Assembly: GCA_028671895.1 (NCBI GenBank)
Contig: CM053800.1
Location: 13,847,886 to 13,911,885 of the forward strand
Length of the DNA stretch: 64,000 nt
Direction: 5' to 3'
DNA from: Oenanthe sinensis
Lineage: Eukaryota > Streptophyta > Magnoliopsida > Apiales > Apiaceae
Shown: piece after piece, positions 55,352 through 64,000 of the stretch
How positions within the stretch are numbered: the stretch's first letter is position 1
Layout of the letters: each line of letters begins with the position of its first letter
The notes under the pieces: generated by a model
What the model was told of the DNA's origin: nothing
What the model saw: the letters and a program-made list of their open reading frames with translations, nothing else
The model's database searches: none
Translations under genes and position numbers: made by a program

Positions 55352-55922
55352 TGTTACGGATCAAAAACGAGGTGTCTTTAATACGTAATTAATGCTAGGG
55401 TTTGGGAGAGCTTCAAGCTTTAATGGCTGCACTAACGTTTCGTGACTTAGCTCAGGTCCTCGTTAACTGCCTACGTATCTTAGTTCGTATGAGAATCAAG
55501 CCAAAAACGTAGATATAATGTTAAGGGGTTAGGCCCTTTATATAGGCGCATGGAGGCCTTGGAATCAGATTAGGGTTAGGAGACTTGGGGGCCAAGTCTC
55601 CTAGCAGCAGGGGTATCCAAAACCTTATAGGAATGAGAGTCCTTGTCGAACTCTTCCCACGTTTGGGCTCGTAGATCCTTCTAGGGTGAAGGCCTTCAAC
55701 AGGTTTTTTGGGCCTTTTCTGGGCCTTTATTAAATAATTACGAAATTAACTATTAAAAAGGGCTTACTGGGCCTATGGCTTCCACGGAGACTCGCGGACT
55801 GGACCCAACAATCCAGTTATTACATTCCTAGTTTGTTTCGAGGGCCTAAAACCTTTGGACCATACCAGGCCTAATAAATGCTACATTTATTATTTCTTTC
55901 AGGGCTATTTTTACCCATATCA
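55352..55922 (-). repeat. 5' LTR of the Tat element (571 bp)
   Basis: The plus strand runs TGTTACGGATCAAAAACGAG...TTTTTACCCATATCA. It pairs with 40126-40739. A TTTATATAGG TATA-like sequence (minus-strand CCTATATAAA) is conserved in both LTRs. Confidence 0.9.
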
Positions 55923-56117
55923 GGTTGTAAGATCATCAACATCTTTTGGTTTGCCATCCATGTCTAGAAATTCGTATGGACCTTTCTGCACAACTCTAAG
56001 AACAAGAGGATCTTTGGATAAGAATGTCTCCATTTGTCCTTTCCACCAGTTGTAATTGTCAGTCCCTATGAGAATTGGTGTCGACATATAACTCTTTCCA
56101 AAGAATGGGTCAGCCAT
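55923..56117 (-). pseudogene. Copia gag N-terminal fragment
   Basis: On the minus strand, ATG at 56117 starts MADPFFGKSYMSTPILIGTD followed by NYNWWKGQMETFLSKDP, the N-terminus of a Copia gag (the NYxWWxxxM block). It is cut after about 65 codons by the Tat element at 55922. The PBS and LTR to its right belong to the same element. Confidence 0.75.
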
Positions 56118-56160
56118 TTGATCAATACTATTCCTGTTACAGAAGTGTTAGTATTCCAAA

Positions 56161-56172
56161 GCTCTGATACCA
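56161..56172 (-). other. Primer-binding site (initiator tRNA-Met type) of a Copia element
   Basis: The minus strand reads TGGTATCAGAGC, the classic Copia primer-binding site complementary to the 3' end of initiator tRNA-Met, 2 nt after the LTR end. Confidence 0.9.
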
Positions 56173-56174
56173 AA

Positions 56175-57410
56175 TGAAATTACACATCTAGAGGGGGGTG
56201 AATAGGTGTTATGGCTAATTATACCCAATTTTTATGAATTACCGAATATGTCAGAAACTGACTAGCAGCTTGCTGTTAAGGTAGATTATATATTGTCAGC
56301 ACGCTGACAGTGATAATGCAAAGCAGAAAATAGATACCAGCAAGTAAAGCACATACAAGAATTTTATCCAGGTTCGACCCCTATCTCTACTGGTCTACGT
56401 CCTGGTCCCTTACCAACCTGGTAAGAGAATATATTATTAATCACTTAAAAAATATGACGATTACAAGATCAATAATATATCACCCTATTTCCCTATCACT
56501 GATAGTAGCTTGCTGATAACCCATGTTCCCTGAAACAAATGCTCTCTAAGACCTGTACTATCCAAGTACACCCTTCTCTAGCAAACTATCTCCCTGAACC
56601 CTGTTATCCAAGCTCACTATCCAGTAATAACAATTACACCTTGAACGATACATGTATGAATAAGTAAATCACAACTCAAACTATGAACTCAAATAGATAT
56701 ATAAGTGTATATAAGATTAGAGCTCAAAATAAAAGATTTGCAATAAAACCCGGTTGTGTTTCTTCTGAAAAGCTTGGTGTATGAATCGTATGGATATCTC
56801 TGTGAAGCTTCCTTTTTTTTTTCTTCTTCTTTTCTTTTTTTGATTCAATACACCGATACCATATATATACAAGTATATAACGGTTCAAATAATTCAAACT
56901 TCCACAACGTTCTTGAATTCAATTCTCACGTTTGGTTGTTGAAACTATTTGACTGTTAAACACCTATAACTACGGTAGTTTGAAGATATGTAAATGATAA
57001 ATTGTTTAAGAATATATATCTTCAAAAATACGTTTGAACATCTTAATAATAGGAGTTTGAAATTGTCAAAACGATTTAAAAACTCTTCCTATTAAAAAGA
57101 TAAAGATTTTGATGAGCTCTAATAATATATCAGTCATATATATAGATTAGAGTTCTCACAAAGTGATCCCTACAAAATCTCCTTGAAATCCGCACTTTGC
57201 TTTATCTTCAACAGAATCTGGGCGGAGACTGTTACCTTGCTGTTAGAATCAATCTTGTACTTATCACCTTGCTATAAATATTGACCTGTCACTTGTTAGC
57301 TTACTGATAATTCATTATTCTGAATTCTGCAAAACAATGTTAGTACTTCTGCAGTATAAATATATAAGCATGCTAACAACATCAAATACAATCTATTAGC
57401 TTGCTACTAG
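56175..57410 (-). repeat. 5' LTR of the Copia gag fragment (right boundary approximate)
   Basis: The left edge TGAAATTACACATCTAGAGG (plus) is fixed by the adjacent PBS. CACCTATTCACCCCCCTCTA on the minus strand is a typical Copia/Sirevirus LTR end. The right edge is inferred near GATGATAACACTAGTAGC (minus), at about 57410. It contains about seven variants of AGCTTGCTG(A/T)TA and differs from the LTR at 32487-33613. Confidence 0.65.
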
Positions 57411-57808
57411 TGTTATCATCAAAACTATAAGGTTATCAGGGTGGGGGCTGTAAAAATTTAGGGTTAAAACAATTAGGTAAAAGTGAAAAAGGATGCGAGT
57501 TAGAGATGTATATATAGGCATGAATGAGTAAAGACAAGAATACCCCTGTGAAAACAAGAAAAAAAAGCTAAGTACGGACTGGGGAACTCAAGTCGAACAC
57601 TATCTCGAACATTCAAGTCGAAATTTGAGATGAGTTTCGAGATAGATACTATCTCGAACATCAAGTCGAAATTCGAGATAAAGTTCGAGATAGACACTAA
57701 CTCGAACAAATAATCACTTTATCAATTAAAACAGCATTAAAAACCCACCAGGGAACGAAAAATCCCGTAAAAACTCAATAAAATTCCAAGTACAGTCCTG
57801 GGAACTCT

Positions 57809-58012
57809 AAGTCGAACATCAAGTCGAATTTCGAGATAATGTTCGAGATAGAACCTAAGTCGAACAGCAAGTCGAATTTCGAGATAATGTTCGAGATAGA
57901 ACCTAAGTCGAACGGCAAGTCGAATTTCGAGATAATGTTCGAGATAGAACCTAAGTCGAACATCAAGTCGAATTTCGAGATAATGTTCGAGATAGAACCT
58001 AAGTCGAACAAT
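57809..58012. repeat. 48-bp tandem repeat, about 4.2 copies
   Basis: AAGTCGAATTTCGAGATAAT recurs at 57821, 57869, 57917 and 57965, an exact 48-bp period (16 codons). The array is open in frames on both strands only because of the repeat, so those ORFs are artefacts. Diverged relatives (AAGTCGAAATTYGAGAT) extend to 57590 and 58090. Confidence 0.93.
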
Positions 58013-58351
58013 TTCCAAGACTTGGAATTTTGAACAGGCACACTGGGAACTGTAACTCGAACTTCAAGTCAAATTTCGAGATAGACCTCATCTCGAATAT
58101 TCTTCCCAGACTTAGAATTTTCAAAATGTTTGATTTTGAAGATAGTTATAATAATTTAGCAATTTTTACAATAAAAACAACAATTAAAATTTGCCAAATG
58201 AATATAGATATCAATTCAAGGATTTTTAAGAGGGCAATTAATTAAGAACACTCCTTGACAATTCTAAGGCCTCTAAATTAATAAAAATTACATGAAAAAC
58301 ACAGGTAAATTCATCTAAAGATCAAGAAAAAATTAGAATAAAATGAATTTA

Positions 58352-58361
58352 ACCCCCCTAT
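58352..58361 (-). other. Polypurine-tract candidate of the second Copia element
   Basis: Minus strand CATAGGGGGGTT lies about 290 bp after the pol stop, where a Copia polypurine tract is expected. The LTR start beyond it is not a clear TG, so the call is tentative. Confidence 0.4.
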
Positions 58362-58648
58362 GATCATGCAATCTAACTCACATAAATTCAAAGCTTTAAC
58401 AAATAATTACACATAAAGCACAATGAATTTATGTACAATAACACTACAAACAACATATAGTAATCATTAATGAAATATTTTAAAGTCTAAGTCCATAATG
58501 ATTAAATAGCATGCAGAAGTGATATTTTGAGCAAATGTAGAGATTATTTTCATATGTTTTCAACCTTGCACAAATAAAATAGGCAGTTGACAAGACTAAA
58601 AACATATGTACATGATTAAAACTGGAATTTTACAGATAGGATAAATCA

Positions 58649-61600
58649 CTAACTTGTGTTAAGCATCCCCAATTCACCAATCAACCTATTGAATGTTATT
58701 TCATCAAGAGGTTTAGTGAATATATCTGCAATTTGTTGCATTGTGGGTACAAAATGTAACTCCACAGTCCCCTCCTCGACATGTTCTCTAATGAAGTGAT
58801 ACTTGATATCTATATGCTTGGTTCTCGAGTGGTCTACAGGATTGTTGGTCATGGCAATGGCACTTGTGTTGTCACACATGATTGGAATCTTTTTGTGTTC
58901 CATGCCATAATCTTTCGATTGGTTCCTCATCCACAGTATTTGAGCTACACAGCTTCCAGCAGCAATGTACTCAACTTCAGCAGTAGAAGTAGATACTGTG
59001 CGTTGCTTTTTACTTTGCCAGGACATCAATCTTCTGCCAAGAAATTGACATGCACCAGATGTGCTTTTTCTATCAATCCTGCAACCTGCATAGTCTGAAT
59101 CCGAATAGCCAATTAGATTAAAACCTGTATCTCTTGGGTACCAAATCCCTAGATTTGATGTGCCCTTGAGATACCTAAAGATTCGTTTGACGGCTATGAG
59201 ATGTGATTCTCTAGGATCCACTTGGAACCTTGCACATAAACAAGTTACGAACATAATATCTGGTCTACTTGCAATTAAATAAAAGAGTGAGCCAATCATA
59301 CCTCGATAGCTTGTGATGTCAACTGGTTTACCTGATTTGTCTTCATCAAGCTTCGTGGCTGTTGCCATGGGAGTTTTAGCTGTTGATGCATCTTCTAGAT
59401 TATAGTTTTTGAGTAAATCTTTGATGTACTTGGACTGACAGATAAGGATTCCTTCTTTTCTCTGACTGATCTGTAATCCAAGGAAGAAGGACAGCTCTCC
59501 CATCATGCTCATCTCATACTTATCTTGTATTAACTTGGCAAATTTCTCGCACAAGCGTTCATTAGATGACCCAAAAATAATATCGTCCACATAGACTTGA
59601 ACAAGTATTAAATCACCTTTTACAATTTTATAGAACAATGTTTTATCAATTACTCCCCTAGTAAAACCACTTGCAATTAAGAACAAGGATAGGGTTTCAT
59701 ACCATCGTCTTGGGGATTGTTTGAGGCCATAGACAGCTTTGAAGAGAAAGTACACAAAATCTAAAAGTTCTGGATCAACAAAGCCAGGTGACTGTTCCAG
59801 AAATACTTCTTCTTCTAGTTCTCCATTCAGGAAGGCACTTTTCACATCCATCTGAAAAACCTTGAAGTTCTTGTGTGCTGCAAAGGCCAAGAACATCCTG
59901 ACTGCCTCAAGTCTTGCAACTGGAGCGTAGGTCTCATCATAATCAATACCTTCTTTTTTAGAATAATCATTCGCTACCAAACGAGCCTTGTTTCGTGTTA
60001 CAAGTCCGTCTTCATCCAGTTTATTTCTGAATACCCACTTAGTTCCAATTACTGATCTGTTCTTCTGTCGGGGTACCAGCTTCCAAACTTTCTTCCTTTC
60101 AAACTGATTGAGCTCTTCTTGCTTTGCAATTACCCAATCAGCATCACCAAGAGCTTCTTCTATTTCTTTAGGTTCAAGCTTGGATAAGAACCCTGAATAT
60201 AAGCAAATATTAGCTATGTCAGCTCTTGCAGATCTTCTAGTAGACACACCAGCATCTGGATCACCAATAATTAATTCAAACGGATGGTCTCTACTCCATA
60301 CCCGTTTTCTTGGAAATTGTCTTGATGATTCAGCTTGAATTTCTGAATTGTTGTGTTAAATACTTGTGTTATTTCCACTAACTCCCCCTGAGTTAGTGCC
60401 AGCTCCTACAGAACTAGTGTCGTCTCGTCTTGAGCCTTGAACACTTGTCCTTGAGCTGCTATTTACTCCCCATGAGTTGTTGTCGGACTGTGCTGAAGAA
60501 GTTTCTTCTGATCTTGCATTAGACTCAGGTATTTCTTCTCGAACACTTGGCATATTTGAAGTAACAACCAACTCAGGTTCATCTTCAATTTCATCTAAGT
60601 CCAGATTTTGAAACATTAGGGACTCAGGTTCACTATTATCTTTAGAAATTGATGGGAGTTTAGTATCGTCGAATCTGACATTGTAGCTTTCAATCACTTT
60701 CCAATCATTCACTAAGAATACCCGATAAGCTGCCACCACATCTGTAGAATAACCCACAAATATCCCTTCACGTGCTTTAGCTTCAAACTCTCCTAAATTC
60801 TCATCGTCTATAAGTACGTAACATTTAGCTCCAAAGACATGAAAGTATTTGATTGTTGGTCTTCTGTTATTCATTAGTTCACATGGTGTCTTTTCTTTAA
60901 CTTTTATAATCAAGGTTCTATTTTGAGTGTAACATGCTGTACTCACTGCTTCAGCCCAAAAGTATAGAGGAAGTTTTGATTCATATAACAGAGTTCTTGC
61001 TGCTTCAACTAATGTTCTGTTCTTCCTTTCAACTACTCCATTCTGCTGTGGAGTTCTCGGGGTTGAGTACTGACGACGTATTCCTTTAGAAACACAGAAA
61101 TCATTCAAGATTGCATTCTTAAATTCCGTGCCATTGTCTGATCTAATCGTCTTCACAGTGAGTGTTGAAACATTCTCAATTTGAGTGATATGATCAATGA
61201 TTTGGAAAGGTACTTCGTCTTTTGTCATAACGAACAATACCCATGTATACTTGGAGAAGTCATCCACGATTACCAACGCATATCTTTTCCTTGATAATGA
61301 TAGTACATTCACTAGGCCAAATAAGTCCATATGTAGAAGTTGAAGAGGCTCAGTGATACTAGAAATTTCTTTACTTTTATGCGATGCTCGCTTTGACTTT
61401 CCCATTTCACAAGCTTCACAGAGTCCTTTAGGAGCAAACTCCATTTGAGGTAGATCTTTCACCAATTCTCGCCTTGCGAGAGCATTCATCGTTTTGAAGT
61501 TTAGGTGAGATAGTTTTTTATGCCATAACCAGTTTTCATCATCTGAAGCTTTGCTGTAGAAACAGGTCACTTCATTCTGGTTTGCCGAATCCATGACAGC

Positions 61601-61957
61601 AACGAAAAGATCTGCCTTTCGAACTCCTCTTAAAGCCAATGAACCTTCCTTAATGTGAGTGATTGATACACCTTTCTTATTGAAGACAATTTCGTATCCT
61701 TTGTCACAAAATTGACTGATACTCAACAGATTGTGCTTCAATCCCTCAACATAAGAAATATATTCAATGATGACATTACCAGTCTTCAGTTTGCCGTATC
61801 CCTTTGTCACTCCTTTGCTGTCATCTCTGAAGGTAACATAAGGACCAGCCTTCATAACCAACTCTGTAAGCAGGGACTTGTTTCCTGTCATATGCCTTGA
61901 TGCTCCACTATCTAGCACCCATATAACTTTATTTCTGTTCCGCTTAATGCCCTGCAA
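58649..61957 (-). pseudogene. Copia pol: protease, integrase, RT, RNase H (one in-frame stop)
   Basis: One frame from about 61957 to 58649, interrupted only by TAA at 60356-60358. Protease: WVLDSGASRHMTG. GAG-pre-integrase: WLWHKKLSHLNFKTM...CEACEMGKSKR (HHCC finger). Integrase core: LHMDLFG, TIRSDNGTEF and RTPQQNGVVERKNRT give the D-D-35-E triad. RT: GIDYDETYAPVARLEAVRMF, FQMDVKSAFLNGELEEEV, VYGLKQSPRRWYE and the YVDDIIFGS box. RNase H: GYSDSDYAGCRIDRKSTSGA to ADIFTKPLDE. Active residues appear intact. The single stop lies in the integrase-RT linker. Confidence 0.9.
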
Positions 61958-61968
61958 TTACAGATTGA

Positions 61969-64000
61969 TTAGACGTTCTTCGAAACCCAAGATTGATTGG
62001 GCCCGGCTTTTCTATAAGATCGAGAATTATCAGATTTAATAACAGGAGATGCAACCTTTTTAACATTACTAGAGCTTTCGACTTTGTCTTTCCCTTTTTC
62101 AGACTTGACAGATTTGTCATTCTTAGGAGAAGGCTTGTCACTCCTTACTTTAGGAGGACTAGCAGTCTTAGCTCTCACATGCTTCTTCTTGACATTAGAA
62201 CTAGTAGCAGTATTTAGACATGTTTGACTAGTTGTATTCATCAAGTTTACAAATGTTTGCATGACGTTAAAAGTGCATGGCATACAATTAGGTTGACCAC
62301 ATTGTGCATGATTCTGATGCATGTTATTCATTGTGTGTGGTACAGGCATGGCATGTGCAACAGGAATATTCATGTTTGATTTACATGCATAAGAAAGATG
62401 TTCAGTAGATTTACAGTGATAACATGTTTTCTTTACTCGTTCTGCCTTAACCTCTTTTATGCCTTTCTCCTTTTTACTCTGTTGTTTAACAGCCTTAGCT
62501 CCTAATCCTGGTCTAGATTCTTCTCTAGGGGATTTGATTTTAACTTGTTTAATAGGAGTTACCGGTTGTTCTCTCTGGCGATCTTCCATCTCTATCTCAT
62601 ATCTAACTAATAATTCATTCTCTTCTTCTTCTTGAGGAACGAAGTGTTTAAAGATAGGTTTGACAATGGATTTAAGAATGCTAGGTATTTCATTTTTAAT
62701 CTTACTGGAACTAGTATCTATATGCCTCTTTCCTTCCTTCTTTGATAAGTTAGAATAGTCAAGTCCTACACCTACTCCAGTTATCTTCTTAAATGTACCA
62801 CTATCAACATTCACTTTACTAGCTGCTAGTTTATAAGCTTCGCATTTAGTTTCTAACTCAGCTAGTTTATTCCTAAGACATGCTTCTATTTCTTCCTTAA
62901 GGTTGAGCTTGTGTTCCAAAGTTTTAATAGAGTCTCTTAGGGAAGTATCTATAGTGCAAGCAGCCTCTAATTCTTCCACTTTAGCCTCAAGCATTCTGCA
63001 TTTGGCAACAAGTGTTTTCTGTTCCTTTTGAGAAGTATTTAGGCTTTTGCACAACATATAGATCTCTTCGCTAAGAGCCCCGTTCTGCACCTTATAATCA
63101 ACAATAGACAGTTCTTCTTTAAGGGTTAGAACTGGTACCTCTGGTTCATCTGATGTCTCAGCCATGAGGGCAAAGTTTGATGTATAAGTAACTTCTTCCT
63201 CATCTGAATCATCCCAAGCTCTGCCTTCTGTTACTACTAAAGCTCTTTTTCCATGTCTTTCCTTCACCAGGGTTTCATACTTGCTTTTGAGGACTTCATA
63301 TGTTTCTTTGGGATATGTCTGTTTCGGCTTCTTGCAGTCGGTAGCAAAGTGTCCTGCTTCACCACAGTTATAGCATTTGAACTTCATTTTGAAATCCAAA
63401 GGAGATTTGTAGCTGGTACTCTTGCCTTTCCCTTTGTAGCCTTGTGAACTACCACCCCCCCTAGTAACCCGATAGTAAGATGAAGATTTACTCTACGGTC
63501 GGTTACTCTTTCTGAATCTTATATTGCTGAACTTCCTTGCCATGTATGCCACGACACTATCATCCATATTGTCCAGCTCTTCTTGGGTGAAGTAGTCATC
63601 ATCACTATTTGATGTGCACTCATCATCATTTTCAACTTGATGTGATGCAGGTGATGATCTAGGCTTTTCTACAACCATTGCCTTCTTAAACTCTACCTCA
63701 TCAGCAACTAACCCTGATGCAACTTCTTTTCCTCTTGAATCATTGTCCCATGCTTGATCTTGAAGTGTTTCCAGTTCATAGGTCTTTAGAATTCCATAAT
63801 ATTCTTCCAGAGTAGTTGTGTGCAAATCTCTGGTTTCTCTAACAGCGTAGACTCTATGTTCGATGCTTTTTGGCTGGTTCCTCAGATATCTTGTGTTGAC
63901 TTCAACCACGGGGAGATTTACACCTCTCAGATTCAAATCCAAAACTAACTGATTGAATCTTAGATAGACATCTGTTATGCTTTCACCTTTTCTTATTCTG
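61969..64000 (-). pseudogene. Copia gag, partial at window edge (one in-frame stop)
   Basis: Runs in from the right edge (RIRKGESITDVYLRFNQLVL, the UBN2-type gag core). TAG at 63493-63495 interrupts the frame. Downstream comes a CCHC zinc knuckle KCYNCGEAGHFATDCKKPK (about 63380), a long coiled-coil-prone segment (LRDSIKTLEHKLNLKEEIEA), a second knuckle-like CYHCKSTEHLSYAC (about 62420), and a Lys/Ser-rich tail ending WVSKNV at TAA 61969. Pol starts within about 20 bp in another frame. The long C-terminal gag extension is typical of Sirevirus-like Copia. Confidence 0.85.

Larger units (their letters stand above)
40126..55922 (-). mobile_element. Ty3/gypsy retrotransposon of the Tat (Retand-like) type, 15.8 kb with nested insertion
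   Basis: Order on the minus strand: 5' LTR (55922-55352), PBS, gag, protease-RT-RNase H, a second RNase H, integrase, an antisense extra ORF, a tandem-repeat region, polypurine tract and 3' LTR (40739-40126). Dual RNase H and an antisense ORF near the 3' end are known for Tat-lineage elements. A 5.1-kb LTR-like insertion splits the antisense ORF. Flanking 5-mers differ (ATACC left, GGTTG right), so no target duplication is present. Confidence 0.85.
57411..64000 (-). mobile_element. Second Ty1/copia element (Sirevirus-like), truncated by the window edge
   Basis: Minus strand: gag (64000-61969), protease-integrase-RT-RNase H (61957-58649) and a 3' non-coding region/LTR with a 48-bp tandem repeat (to about 57411). 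The 5' LTR and gag start lie beyond 64000. There is no extra ORF after pol. Only two in-frame stops plus the gag/pol junction interrupt it, so it is the best preserved Copia copy here. Confidence 0.75.

Noticed and set aside
57737..58041. Overlapping ORFs on both strands encoding 16-aa peptide repeats
   Set aside because: They are produced by the 48-bp tandem repeat, whose period is a multiple of three. No domain, start context or homology supports a protein.

Overview
This is a window of flowering-plant (eudicot) nuclear DNA. It is AT-rich, contains GT-AG intron-split genes with plant-type promoters, and more than two thirds of it is transposable elements. Two host genes look intact. No bacterial-type operon, CRISPR array, rRNA gene or tRNA gene was seen. 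The species cannot be named from the sequence.

Left third (1-29.7 kb). A peroxisomal acyl-activating enzyme gene (499-4606, +, three exons, 572 aa, ending in the SKL peroxisome signal) is followed by about 16 kb of transposon-dense spacer. The spacer holds MITEs, two copies of one tRNA-derived SINE family (one of them inside intron 1 of the enzyme gene), a 1.14-kb non-autonomous hAT element with a perfect 8-bp target duplication, and a decayed 5.4-kb L1-type LINE with a 16-bp target duplication. A secreted GH3 beta-D-xylosidase gene follows (20632-27847, +, seven exons, 764 aa), with a 3.9-kb first intron and one GC-AG intron. On the minus strand at 28.6-29.6 kb are two splice-bounded exon candidates of an unidentified transcript or gene remnant.

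Right two thirds (30-64 kb) is a nest of LTR retrotransposons, nearly all on the minus strand. In order: a TGTAACATCCC-type solo LTR; a Sirevirus-like Copia element with a large extra ORF downstream of pol; a 15.8-kb Ty3/gypsy element of the Tat type (gag, protease-RT-RNase H, second RNase H, integrase, and an antisense extra ORF split by a 5.1-kb LTR-like insertion); a Copia gag fragment with its primer-binding site and LTR; and a second Copia element whose gag runs off the right edge.

The two host genes have no evident functional link: one activates carboxylic acids in peroxisomes, the other trims xylan or arabinan in the cell wall. The most interesting features lie in the retroelements. 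Each family carries its own array of short, often self-complementary motifs in its non-coding 3' region or LTR, and in one case the motif is also built into coding sequence. The Tat element has unmatched flanks lying in two apparently different Copia elements, which suggests recombination between elements. I found no convincing previously undescribed gene system beyond these features.
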